A program made the translations under genes and the position numbers. Below, piece by piece: positions 52,917-64,000 of a stretch of DNA of 64,000 bases (position 1 is the first letter of the stretch; every line of letters begins with the position of its first letter). A model generated the notes under the pieces. It had not been told where the DNA came from and did no database searches. It worked only from the letters and a program-made list of their open reading frames with translations. The stretch spans positions 1,240,001 to 1,304,000 of the forward strand of contig CADCSX010000007.1 in NCBI GenBank assembly GCA_902805475.1, given 5' to 3'. This stretch comes from Entonaema liquescens. Lineage: Eukaryota; Ascomycota; Sordariomycetes; Xylariales; Xylariaceae.

Positions 52917-54717
52917 CTAAACCACATTCCCTAGAGGGATAAGCGTCAAAAGACACTTCTTCCCTCGAGGTTGCGAAGAAATCAACTGGTCCGCCATCTC
53001 CATATCCTCGGCAATCATTGATGGATCGGGTACGGTAGTATATCGTGAGTAGACGTCTCTAAGCAAGGTTTTCATCTCCGCCAGGGCCAAGCTATCATAT
53101 CCTTCTTAGTATTCCTAATATGCAGTTCTATAGGACCGATTATAACTTACTGCTTTCCAATGCAGCCTCTACCGCCGCTAGCAAAAGCGAAGAATAGCCG
53201 TTTGCGTTCCAATTCCCCCACCTCTTGTAGCCAACGATCCGGGTCGAATATGTCGGGTTGCGGAAACACGGTCTCGTCGATCCGGTGGGTAGAGTATGCC
53301 TGACAGCTTACTATTGTTCCCTCCGGGATGTAATAACCGTCGATGGTACGACCGCCCGTGGGGACGTATCGTGGGAGGGACATGGGGATTGCCGGGAAGC
53401 AACGGAGTCCCTCCATAACGACAGCATCCAGATAGGGCAGCCTATCAAACACTACCTCAGAATTGCTGCGGAGCTCTTCCTGCAGACGCTGCTGGACATA
53501 GAATGATCTAGGCTGAGAGATCTCCCACATTAAGAAACACAGAGCATCACCGGTGGTATCGATTCCCGCGACCATATGATCGAGGCACTCGGCTGCCATG
53601 TCGATATGTTCCATCTCGTAATTCTTGTCTTGCATACGACTCAAAAGAGTAAACTGTGCAGGGCTAGTCTTCGCGCTCGCAGACATGACTAAGTCATCCG
53701 CCAGGGGTGTCTGGCGTGGCTTAGCGAATAAAGACAGAACATTGCCGATTATTTTGTGCAAGGACGGGTTATAGTATTCAACCAGACGGTCTAGCCTCAG
53801 TCAGCCCCAGCAGAGTAGATAGACTTTAAGGATGGAACTCACTTTGGAGACTATCATCAAAAGTCACTTGCTTCATGACTTCCTCATCCTTTGGGTCCCG
53901 TAGGGAATCAGATCCGTAAGGATGGAAAAGATGATGTGTCACGCAATCGAACGCATAGTCATGTAAACCTGGTATGCTTCATTAGTGAGTTCCACGAAAA
54001 GTCTATTTTGGTGGCTATACAAATCTAACTTCTGGTTAGCATGTTATTCATCAGCGTCTGGGGGATTCTCTTACGAAGACATCGATACTTCCGCCAGCGA
54101 CCCTTGAGCATCTCTCTATGAACCGTTTTGATCTTTCTCTGATTCCATGAAGCGACTCGTATTTTAGGACATTGGTATTGGCATACCGGTCTGCGAGGAT
54201 TCTCTTTCTCCTAGCATGCTAGATATTTGTAAGCGTGCTATTTCATGAGTGGGATAGCTGGGGGACTCACATCCTCCTTTTTAAGAGTGCCGAACATAGT
54301 CCTGCACAATCTCTTATGAGCTTCCAGTATCTCAGGACATCTAACGAACAGGTCTTCAACCAGTTGCATATTTGGAGCCATCTCTTACCTTCGACCATAT
54401 ATCGTAAAGAGGTTATAAAACTCAGTCTTATCATAGCCGCTCCCCCCTGATCCATAAATCTCTTTCACGCCTTCGATGGACGCAAATGATACTTCATTCG
54501 GAGCTATCCGGACAACGGGACCGTGCTTCTGATGGAGGCTATGGACATATCTCGTGCGGTGGGCATGGAATTCATGGTACTTAAGAATCCATGAGCTAAA
54601 CAAGGAGACCCTCGGACCAGGAAGAGTTCGCAAGGGAGATGCGATACATCGCCAAACATATAAGATGCTGAATGCAAAGCACGTGATAGCTAGTACAAAG
54701 GGATCAAGGAGTAGCAT
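52917..54717 (-). CDS. Cytochrome P450 monooxygenase, 6 exons, one frame break
   Basis: Microsomal haem monooxygenase of the fungal class E group I type. The N-terminal hydrophobic anchor (residues ~5-25) is followed by the proline-rich hinge PLRTLPGPR. Exons are 54389-54717, 54271-54301, 54075-54218, 53843-53968, 53151-53790 and 52917-53091. The I-helix oxygen-binding motif reads AGIDTTGDAL, the ExxR pair is EGLR, and the haem-cysteine loop is FASGGRGCIGK, completed across the last intron. Exons sum to 1445 nt, one short of a multiple of three: the exon 3/exon 4 junction cannot be joined in frame with GT-AG sites, and one extra T in the TTT run at 53965-53967 would restore it (481 residues). 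All other junctions resolve, so this is either a sequencing indel or a very recent mutation. No cluster partners adjoin it; the substrate is unknown. Confidence 0.82.
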
Positions 54718-55053
54718 TTTAACTGGTACCTTATGTTATCTTCCCCTGGTAAGACCAACGTAGATCAGGCACATCTAAAATTGTATCCTCAATAAATATA
54801 AGTTAAGTATAAGCAGACAAGAAATATAGCTTGCTATACATTCTTCAACGGAAAAAATGAGATTTGGTAGCTTGAATCGATATCCTTTATCAAATACGTA
54901 CATAATAAGGTTACCTCATGGAACCTAGCTTGGGTTTACTTATCGCTGGTGGGGGTGGTATGATGATTAAGAGAGGGGCATTAGTGAGGAGGGAGTAAGG
55001 AGAGGAGAAGCCAAGTTGCGATAGCCGAGCTCAAGGTCTAGATAACAACCAAG
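54718..55053. other. Spacer upstream of the P450
   Basis: 336 bases between the P450 start and the stop of the small cysteine-rich protein gene. I see only ordinary noncoding sequence, presumably the P450 promoter plus the neighbour's 3' end. Confidence 0.45.
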
Positions 55054-55403
55054 TTAAAGTTCCTCTTTATTCTTTGTATCCGCATTTCCCGTAGACTGCC
55101 CACCACCTCCGCTTCCGAATATGCTACCAAGCCAAGACAGACCGGGGATGGTCATCTTCGCTGACGGAGGGTAGGGTTTTCCGTCGACTGTGACTCGCGG
55201 CTTACAAGTGCACCACTGCTTCTCCGGAACCCCCGCGAGAGCCGATGGGATGTGCGAACCGCATCCCCGCCAGGATTTTCCGGCTATGATGACATTAATG
55301 CGTCAAACTCAAGCAATGCTATATCTGCAGGTAAAGAATTGGGATTGGTGGATGTATTGAGATGCTACTAACAGCAGGTTGGACACGTCACACTGAAACA
55401 CAT
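55054..55403 (-). CDS. Small conserved cysteine-rich protein (86 aa), 2 exons
   Basis: A short gene easily missed because exon 1 is only 31 nt. Exon 1 is 55373-55403 and exon 2 is 55054-55283, joined by donor GTTAGT and acceptor ATAG, giving 261 nt and 86 residues. The protein begins MCFSVTCPTC, then KSWRGCGSHIPSAL and EKQWCTCKP. Six cysteines (2, 7, 10, 18, 35, 37) and His21 fall within the first 37 residues, resembling a compact zinc-binding fold. From memory, small fungal proteins with this MCF..CPTC / W-GCG-HIPS / W-C-C layout are widespread and uncharacterised. The C-terminal ~35 residues are Gly/Ser-rich and polar. There is no signal peptide, so it is likely intracellular. It lies between the P450 and the hydrolase on the same strand. 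Confidence 0.78.
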
Positions 55404-55782
55404 ATTTGCAAGACTGGCTGCGAGTGATGTTATAAATGGCGATTATGTTGAGTTCTTGTGCTTGATTTGAAGGTGACAAAGTTTTGGAAATTTCAAAAGA
55501 GGGAAATCGCTGTCGGATTTTGTAGTGGCACTTTTTGTAGTCCTACCGGTGTTCACCTGAGGTGTTCGGCGATGATGATCTAAGGGATGTGTCCGACCTC
55601 TGTGCGATCGCCGACCTTGAAGTAGTGAGTGCGGCTTAGACTGGCGCCCGCTATCCATCGAGAAGCGTCCAGTTTAATTAATTTAGCGTAAATATCACTA
55701 TTGCCTAACAACCTAGAGTTTCGTTTTGTAGACGTGGCGAGAATGAGCTTTCCGTACTCTGGTTATTGGAAATGTCGTCTAA
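55404..55782. other. Spacer between small protein start and hydrolase stop
   Basis: About 380 bases. A 71-codon minus-strand frame (55443-55658) has no motif and is probably chance. No other feature is visible. Confidence 0.45.
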
Positions 55783-56733
55783 TTATTTGATACCTTGTAG
55801 AAACTTAACAACCGTATTTACGAGCCACTCCTCTGACTCCGGCTCTTCTACCCTATGACCGGCGCCTGGAATCGTACTAGATAGCTCGCTCGCGATTCCT
55901 GGCCGGCATAGCGCCCTCCAACGCTGAATGAGCCCATCTTTATCGAGAGAACTAGGCACAAATTCATCGTTTCCCGAGTGAAGTATGAGGATTGGCTTGT
56001 CTACTCGCTTCCAGTACGGCTCAATAACGTCATCCGGGAGTTCGGGGTCGAAGTAATTGTCTTCGCCGCTATCAAGTAGTCAGGTATAGGGGTCACGAAA
56101 GTTAAACGTTGGATGCTAAATTACGTACTCGACTGCTCCAAGTGCGTACCATCGCGACGCAGATATCGGTGTATCGTGGAAGGAAGATGAGAGGTGCTCA
56201 GGTAGCATACGCTCATGGCCTCTACCAGAGGTGATAAGTTCTTTGGCAATCTTAAGACTCTCATCTAGTTTGGATCCACCCATCTCTGACGCTATTGCAC
56301 CGCGATCCGATACTGGTGCCTGAAGAATGTATCCTTCAACAGGAGCAGCATTATGAGATGGCGACGTGTACTCCATACAATCCTGGCTTCCGGTGGAATG
56401 ACCTAATAAAACTATATGTTGCTTTCCTATACTCCGTAGATACTTGACGAGAGCCGATATATCGGCTACATCGTTAGCTAGACGACCGAACCCAAAGCCC
56501 GAGAAAGAGCTAGATAATCTAAATTCGAAGACAGAATAGCTTAGGTCAGATTCCGCTTCTAAGCGCTTAGCTATCGCCCGCGGATACGGGACAGTGTGAG
56601 GTCCATCGCCGAGCCCACCGATGAACACGAGAGCGTTTTTTGCATTGGAGAGGCCAACTTCATAAGCACAGGCGTGCGGTGTTGGTGATTCGAAAGGATG
56701 CACGGTCGTAATGAAGGTCCCCGACGGCGCCAT
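55783..56733 (-). CDS. DUF1749 alpha/beta hydrolase, 2 exons
   Basis: Serine hydrolase of the DUF1749 (UPF0613) family; from memory this family includes the Aspergillus siderophore esterase SidJ, but the substrate here is unknown. Exons are 56129-56733 and 55783-56068 (891 nt, 296 residues). The nucleophile elbow is GHSTG, the acid residue probably lies in LHSGNDEFVP, and the histidine in GAGHRVEEPE, so the catalytic triad looks complete. I chose ATG 56733 because the encoded MAPSGTF start matches where homology should begin. An in-frame ATG at 56829 would add 32 residues of unconvincing sequence. No siderophore synthesis genes adjoin it. The retroelement begins only about 200 bp upstream of this start. 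Confidence 0.83.
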
Positions 56734-56937
56734 TTTATTTTCCGTCAACTCCCAGGCTTTAATCTGTTCACCTAATAAGATCCTTTTCAGTAAACCCCGT
56801 AAATTCAAGTTTTGATTTGAGATGAACATTCGATTGCTTGATGTGTGGAAATCTCCAGTCTTGAAGTCACCTGCGGGGATATGTTTAATTGCATAAAATG
56901 AATATGTTTATATGGATAGAAGCATCTATTTAGCTTA

Positions 56938-57143
56938 TGCTTCTTAATCAATCTACACGATAGTCCGGGATGCTGATTACTTATAGGGTAATTAGAATTT
57001 GATAAATTGTAATATGTATAATAATTATTAATTATTAATTAAATTAAAATTATAGGATATTATAGAGATATTTTTATTTAAATTTTAATTATAAAGTATT
57101 AAGGTTTGATAATAGTTAATACGTTATTATTATAAGATTTATA
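56938..57143. repeat. Left LTR of the relict retrotransposon
   Basis: Direct repeat partner of 62319-62524. Its outer part (to about 57000) keeps C and G, whereas its inner part (about 57040-57143) is converted to A/T relative to the right copy. Confidence 0.82.
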
Positions 57144-60100
57144 TTATTTTTTTTTTTTTAAATAATTATTTTTAATTATTGTTAATTTTTTTAATAATTA
57201 TATATTTAATTTATTTGTTTTAATAAACATTATTTATTTTGTTTTAATATAGTTTTGTTAATATATTATATATTACGTATTAAGTAATTATTATAAATGT
57301 AAATGGGGAAAAAATTAATATTATTATATTTATTTTATAATTATATACCATTAAAGTTTCGAATTTTATATATATTATTTAAGTGGTAATTTATTATAAT
57401 TTAAAATTTATTATAATAAAGTTTATGTTTTATAATATATTATTTTATTTTTAATATTTAATTTTTAAATATATACGTTTTAATTAAATTTTTTTTTTTT
57501 TATAAATATATATATATTTAATTTTTAAATACCTTAATATTATTAAATTAATTATAGGTTAATAATATTTTATATTATTTAGTTAATTATTTTATAAATA
57601 ATATTTTTTTTTTTTTTATTAATTTGTAAATATATTTATTATATTTAATGAATTATTAATTTTAAAATGGTTATATATTAAATATAAAATAATAATTATT
57701 ATATTTTTTAAATTTAAAAATATAATTATATATTATTAACATTTTTTATAATAATTATGGTAATTTTATATATATAAAATTTATTTAATATTTATGTAAT
57801 ATAATTTTTTTCAAATTTTTATTAACTTTTTTAATTTTACCATTACTTTTTAATTTAAATAATATAATAAGTTTAATAATAAATTTATTAAATTTTATTT
57901 ATTTTTTTATTTTATAACTTATAAATAATTTAACATTATTATTAATTTACTTTTTTAAGTAATTAAAAATAATATTTATTTTATTAAATAAAAATATATA
58001 ATTTGTAAATGATATTATTATAATTATTATTACTTTAGTTTATTTTATAATATATTTAATTATTATAAAAACATTATATTTATTAATAAATATATAATTA
58101 ATTACTTATCACGTTAATAGCATTAATAAATGTATAAGTTATAAATTAAATAATATTAAATTTAATTTTTTTATTAATTAATACGTAAAATATTTAATTA
58201 TTATTTTTTATATTATTAATATAATTTTAAAATATTAATATTATTTTAATATTTTTTTAAATATAATTTCTATTATAATATAACTTTGATTATAATATAT
58301 TTTTCGTAATTTAATTATTAAATTGTTAAATTTAAATATTATTTATAAATTAATAATTTCATTTTTTATTTTTATTATATATAAGGGTTTTCCGGATATT
58401 TTTTTATACGTAATTACTTTATGTAAATAGTTTTTATATATAATAAAATTTTTATATACTTAATCTTTATTAATTAAATTAAGTAATTTTTTTTTAAATA
58501 TAAAATATTTATAAATAACTTATAAATCAAATTTATTTAATTTATATAAATATATAATATTTTATTTATAAAACTTTTTAATAAATAAAAAATTAAATTT
58601 AATTATCTTTAATTTAAATAATTTAAATAAATAATTAATTAAAATATTAACTTTACTTAAATAATAAATAATTTTAATACCATAATATTTTATAATATTA
58701 AAAAATTAAAAGATTTTTACGAATTATTTAACTTTTATATTAATAATTTTTAAAAATTCGTAATTTGTTATTATTATAACATTACTTTTTTTTACTTAAT
58801 ATTTCTAATATTAAAATATTAATATAATTTTTAATAATTTTTATTTTTACGTTAAATAACGTTATTAAATATTAGTTAATTTTTTTAAAAAATAAGTTAT
58901 TAAATAAAAAATTTATTAATTACCGTATATATATAATTATAATAAAATAGTGTTAATATATTTTTTATTTACATTTGCTTTTAATATTAAAAATAATTTC
59001 CAATTAAATTTTGTTACAATTAACATTATTATAATTATTTTTATATTTTAAATCATATTTCTTTAATTATTTTATTAAATTTTATTAATATATTTTTTTA
59101 TTAATTAATTAACATTATAAAAAAACTTAATATTTTTAAATAATTTTTTATTAAGTTTTTAAAATATTTTATTACATTAATAAAAGCTTAAATATTAATA
59201 ATCGTTTTTGATATTAATTTATCTCGTATTATTATTACTTTTATTAAATTAACTTTAATATTTCGTTTTAAAATAATGAATTTTAAAAATATTTTTTATT
59301 TAATAAATATTTAGTTTTTTTTAATATTAATGATTATTTTATATTTAATAAATCTTTAAAATATGATTATTACTTGTTTATAAAATTGTTTTAAAGTATT
59401 TACTTAAATATAAATATCGTTAAAAAAACTTATAACGAATTTATAAAACTCATATAATATTTTATTAATAAATATTTAAAAAGTAATTAATATATTTATT
59501 AATTTAAAAGTATAATTATTTATTTATATATTTTAAAAAATATTATAAATGTTATTTTTTATAATATAATAGATAAATTAATATATACCAAAATTTATTT
59601 TTAAATTAATAAATATATATTAACAATAGTTTATTACGTATTAAATTTGGTTTTACACATTAAATAATAAATATATGTTTTTTAATACGTTTATTTAACT
59701 TTTTATAATTATAATAAAAGCGTTAAATAATATTTAAGTTATTTTTATTTAATTTAGTTATTTAACTTAATATTTTCTTAAATATTAATAATAATAATAA
59801 CGTTTAAAAACTTATAAATTTTTAAATTATTTTACTTTTATAAACTTTAATAAATTCTTTTAATATTTATTTTTAACAAAAATTATATTTTCATAATAAT
59901 AATTTTACCAAAAAATTATTATTTATATTTATATAATATAAAATTTATATTTTTATATTTATATAATATTTAATATTATCGAATAATTTTAAGAATTTTT
60001 TAACATATTTTTAAAAATATATATTAATTTAAAAGTTTATTATTAATATATCTTTATACCATTTAAAATTTAATATTATTATAATAATAATTTTAAATAC

Positions 60101-62318
60101 TAATTTCGTCGTTTCAATTATTTAATATAAATTTTCTTATTTAAAAAATTATATAAAAAGCTTTTTTTCGAATTTTTATAAATATAATATCTTATTATAT
60201 ACATAATTTTCATAAATAATTCTTTATTTATAAAATATTCTTTTTTTAAAAATAAATTTTTTTAAAAATATATAATTTAAAATTATTTTTACTAAAACAA
60301 TAAATATTACATTATAACCGTTTTTAATTTTAAATCTTATATAAATTATTATTTTTTACGTTATTTATAAATTTAATTTTCTTATTTTAATTATATTAAA
60401 TAATTTTTATATTTTATATATTATTAATATTTTTATAAATAATTTTAAAATGTAATATAATATATAATTATAATTAAAAAATATTATAATATTTTAATTG
60501 TTTTATAATTTAATATCGAAAATGTTATGATTATTTCCGTAATTTTTTTTAATAAATTTATTTCTATAAAATAATAGTTTATTACCGCCATTTATTTCGA
60601 TTTAATAAATGTAATTATTTTAATCATTATTATTTTAAGTTAAATTATTAAATATTTCCATTAATTCTTAATTTATATTTAAATTTTTAAAGTTTTTTTT
60701 AAAGTTATATTTTTTATTTTTTTCTTTTTTATCGGTAATAAATTAAATTTATTATTTAAATTTATTTCGTCATTTCTTAAAAACTTTTTAAATATATTTA
60801 CTAAATTTAATTAATTTATTATTTTTAAAGATTATTCTTTTAATAATAATTTTTTTATTATTTAAAATTATTTTTTATAAAAATTATAATTTTTTATTAT
60901 AATCTTTAATTTAATGGTTTTTTTTACCGTAATTAAAGTATTTATTATTAGTTATTTATGTTATATAACCTTATTCTTTTATTATATTAATATTATAATT
61001 ATTATCTTTTAAATTTAAAATTATTAATTTTTAAGCAATATTTAATATCATTTTTTATATATTTTATTATTATATTTTTATTATTTTAAGTTTTTTAAAT
61101 ATTATTTTTAAAATATTTATATTATAAAATAGGGTTTTAATGTTTTATAATTAAATAATTATTATTAAAATGTTATAAATTTTATTTTTTATTATAATTT
61201 ATATAATTAATTTTGCTTTAATGATTATTTTTTCTATTATATTATTTATATTTTAATTTTTTTATTTATTTTATATTAAAAGTTAAATTTAAAATATATA
61301 TATATAAAAGATATTTATTAATATTTTATAAATTTAATAAATATTATACGTTTATATGTATAAGTAAAAGTAAAATTTGCATATTTGCTTTATAAAATTA
61401 AATAAATTTTTATTTTAATACGGTAATAACGTTAAAAACGTCATTATTAAATTTTAAATGGTATGGTATTTAATTAATATTTAAAATATTATTTTTAAAA
61501 ATTTTATTTAATTGGATTATTAATTTTTTACGTAATTAATTATTCTTTAAAAATTTTTTAATAATTTAAATATAATTTTTATTAATTATAATTTATATGG
61601 GATTAAAGTTATTTTAAAATAATATTAAATTTTATTTAATTTATTTAACATTATTTCATTTGCTTATATTAATTTAAAATTAAATGGTAAAATTACTTTA
61701 TTTTTATTTTTATATTTAAGTAATTTTTTTATTTTTATTATAAATATTATTTTTAATTATATTAATTTTACCATTTTTTTTTATTTTATATAAATTTTAA
61801 TATTAACGTATAAGCGATAAATATTAATAATCCTATTTGATAAACGTTTATCATTCATTAAATTAAATGGGTATTTTATAAATGGTAGTAATTTAGATTT
61901 ATTTAATATTATTAATATTTTAAATATATATAATATTAATGTATTAGTTAAATTTAATTGATTTATTTAAATAAATATTAAAGTTTAATTTATAAAAGTA
62001 AATAATATTTTTAATATTTACGTTTGTATTATTATTAAGATATTATTTAATTTAACTTTAAGTTTTTTTATATTTATTTTATTTTTTTTAAATAATTTTA
62101 AAATAATTTCGCTTATTAAATTTAAATAATTATTAATATTTTTAATTATTTTTTAAAATATATTAACTAATATAAATAAATTATTATATTACTTTAATTA
62201 TTTAATTTCGTTTTTAAATATTTTAATAATAATTAATAATAAAATTTATATTATTTTTAATAAATTTTTAAATTTTTATTTACGTGATTAACATTTTATT
62301 TACGTAAATAACTATTTA
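57144..62318. pseudogene. Obliterated internal region of the retrotransposon
   Basis: AT-saturated sequence with stops in every frame. Scattered surviving G and C bases often occur in ACG and TAC contexts. No gag or pol motif, primer-binding site or polypurine tract can be recognised, so this is a gene graveyard rather than coding DNA. Confidence 0.7.
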
Positions 62319-62524
62319 TGTTTTTTAATTAATTTATATAATAGTTTAGGATACTAATTACTTATAAAATAATTAAAATCTGATAAATTATAATATATAT
62401 AATAATTATTAATTATTAACTAAATTAGGATTATAGGATGTTATAGAGATGTTTTCATTTAGGCCTCAATTGTGGGGCGCTAAGGCCTGGCAATGGTTAG
62501 TGCGCTACTGCCATGGGATCCACA
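62319..62524. repeat. Right LTR of the relict retrotransposon
   Basis: Direct repeat partner of 56938-57143. Its inner part (to about 62400) is AT-converted, while its outer ~95 bases (62431-62524) remain GC-containing and intact up to the terminal CA. Confidence 0.82.
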
Positions 62525-62679
62525 AGCTATGGTATTAAGCAGGTACCTCTTTCAAACCCCAGTCAATCAATCATTTCAAACGAGGAAACGTTCATCAACT
62601 TTTTATAGTGAAACTCATCGCGCCGTTTTGTAATGAACAATACCTAAGTACATAAATAAAATGATGAAGATATCTCAAG

Positions 62680-64000
62680 ATGACTAGTAACTCCTCGACC
62701 GCCAGGAATGATTTTTTCAAAGAGGTTTGATTGTCTTTTTCCTTGCTATGTGCTTCGTAAAAAAAGGGTGCTCCTTACTGATCCTAAGATAGCTCAAACC
62801 ACGATGCGTCGCCATCAACAATTTGTCCGTCCGTGCATCTGATAAGAAAGCAATTGCCAAGGACCTGATAAGTGTGGTCGAAGACCTCGCTACCATCCTA
62901 GACCGGCAAATTTCTACCGATGACACAATTTTGGATGAAAAGCTCGCTGATTATGTCTTTTTCCCACTCTCTAACATCCTGCGGAATCAGCAGCAATATC
63001 CTATCCGCTTAACTGAGTTGACTATCAGATGCTTGCGAGTATTAATTCGTTATGGGTGGAAAGCCAAGATTCCTAATGAGCTTTCCCAGCAGCTCCTCAT
63101 ATTTCTTACTTTCATCGTTGGTGGCATTCCCGGTCAGGAGAGGAAAGATCGGATTCCAGAGGAGACAGAACTGGAATCACTCAAGGCGTTGACCGAGCTG
63201 ATTAAAGCTACTGGCTCATCCCTGGCTGGTGCAGCAGCATTGGTAGATGCAAAGGCAATACCTGCCTTAGGACATACTATTACTGTCATCCTGGATAGTA
63301 TTACGGATGGCAAAACATCAGACATCAGACTCCAGGGGTTAGGGGCGCTAGATGCGCTTCTAGCCGCAATCAGGGACCAAACTGCCCTAGCTACTTTTCT
63401 TCCCGGAATAGTATCATCTCTCAGCAGGCTACTTACGCCGCCTGCGGCGTATAAAAACCAGAGAAAAGTCTTGGTTGGCGGTATTAACGCCATGAAGGAT
63501 GTACTTACTAGGGTGTTGGGAGATATAAAAGTCATGGGAGTAATAAAGAAGCAAACAACAGACGAAGGGGACAACGCTACTGAGGGCAAGGTTTTATCGC
63601 CATCATGGCTGAAGGCAACTACATCAAAGGTAAAGCTTGCTCTTGCGAGTGTATTGAAATTACGGAATGCCGATTCCGACGACATACGGATCGCCCTAGA
63701 AAGATTATGCATCAGCCTCCTAGACGAATGTCATGAATCTCTCGCAGAATGCGCATCCATACTTGTTGAGAGTGCTATGATATTAGCAAATGAAGAGAAG
63801 GAGAAATCGGTTTTTGAGACGAGTCTAGCTGATCTAGCTAGGATTTACCCGGAACTTGGAGACACAATCAAGACTGCAGTATACAATTGGGTTACAAGTC
63901 TTCCTCGAATAGTGCAGTCTAGCGATGACAGAATCAAACAACAGGCAATTCGGAATCTCATCAAAGGCCAACATTTTATCACAACGCTCCAGCTCGACTC
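62680..64000 (+). CDS. tti1: TTI1 (Tel2-interacting protein 1), 5' part, truncated by window edge
   Basis: HEAT-repeat subunit of the Tel2-Tti1-Tti2 complex, a cochaperone that stabilises PIKK kinases such as TOR, ATM and ATR. Exon 1 is 62680-62724 and the intron 62725-62792; exon 2 runs open from 62793 past the end of the window (402 codons). ATG 62680 is chosen because it joins through the spliced junction into FFKELKPRCVAI, the Tti1 N-terminal motif. Further evidence is the helical stretch LADYVFFPLSNILR, RCLRVLIRYGW and LLIFLTFIVGGIPGQ, followed by repeated amphipathic helices typical of HEAT proteins. About a third of the protein is visible. Its start codon lies only 155 bp downstream of the retroelement's right LTR. 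Identity rests on remembered family motifs. Confidence 0.82.

Larger units (their letters stand above)
56938..62524. mobile_element. Relict LTR retrotransposon, heavily RIP-mutated
   Basis: A 5.59-kb element bounded by direct repeats of about 206 bp that begin TG and end CA, as LTRs do. The two copies align without gaps at a constant offset of 5381 bases, and every difference I checked is C/T or G/A. The interior (about 57010-62430) is almost entirely A and T with no surviving gene, as expected after repeat-induced point mutation. The flanks read AGCTTA before the left LTR and AGCTA after the right one, a plausible 5-bp target duplication with one extra T. Length and LTR size fit a Copia or Gypsy element, but no reverse transcriptase or integrase frame remains, so superfamily and orientation cannot be given. 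Confidence 0.82.

Noticed and set aside
52917..56733. P450, small cysteine-rich protein and hydrolase on one strand as a biosynthetic cluster
   Set aside because: No polyketide synthase, NRPS, terpene cyclase or cluster regulator is nearby, and the three genes have no known common pathway.
56734..56829. Longer N-terminus for the DUF1749 hydrolase starting at 56829
   Set aside because: The extra 32 residues look unlike the family and run towards the retroelement edge; the internal ATG at 56733 fits the expected protein start.
62470..62565. tRNA-like sequence: an A-box-like TGGTTAGTGCG near 62495 and TTTCAAACCCC about 50 bases later
   Set aside because: The D-stem, T-stem and acceptor stem do not pair, and the first half lies within the retroelement LTR while the second half lies outside it. 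I treat the resemblance as chance.
63134..63712. 192-codon minus-strand frame
   Set aside because: It is the antisense shadow of the TTI1 exon, whose plus-strand frame carries the family motifs and is open to the window edge.

Overview
This is a piece of nuclear chromosome from a filamentous ascomycete (Pezizomycotina). The genes carry short GT-AG introns of about 50-110 nt, and the encoded proteins (Mtr-type amino acid carrier, Sac7-type RhoGAP, fungal Atg1, YDR124W-like protein, DUF1749 hydrolase) have typical filamentous-fungal forms. A retroelement mutated almost purely by C-to-T and G-to-A changes points to RIP, which is specific to this group. I infer Sordariomycetes; the order cannot be fixed from sequence alone.

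Layout: an amino acid transporter (582-2702, +); an SDR oxidoreductase (3345-4639, -); a Sac7-like RhoGAP (6106-8951, -); the autophagy kinase Atg1 (13302-16437, -); ornithine aminotransferase (21174-22677, -); the GPI-anchor mannosyltransferase Gpi10/PIG-B (23962-26131, +); cullin 4 (26791-29473, -); a Ycf1-like ABCC transporter (30554-35878, +); then about 9.8 kb without a recognisable gene. Next come a YDR124W-like protein (45654-47673, +), another 5.2 kb gene-free stretch, a cytochrome P450 (52917-54717, -), an 86-residue cysteine-rich protein (55054-55403, -) and a DUF1749 alpha/beta hydrolase (55783-56733, -). A 5.6-kb AT-rich relict LTR retrotransposon follows (56938-62524), then the 5' part of TTI1 (62680 to the window edge, +).

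Most genes are housekeeping and unrelated in pathway: nitrogen and vacuolar metabolism (transporter, aminotransferase, Ycf1-like pump, Atg1), cell wall and polarity (Gpi10, RhoGAP), ubiquitin and checkpoint signalling (Cul4, Tti1). There is no biosynthetic cluster, CRISPR array, rRNA gene or convincing tRNA gene. I did not find a clear new multi-gene system. The most informative features are the retroelement, whose two LTRs are mutated on their inner sides but spared on their outer sides; its position between two divergent gene starts; and two otherwise intact genes (Ycf1-like and P450) whose frames break at sites explained by missing bases in homopolymer runs.

Exon boundaries were worked out by hand from splice signals and reading-frame continuity. 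No transcript or database evidence was available.
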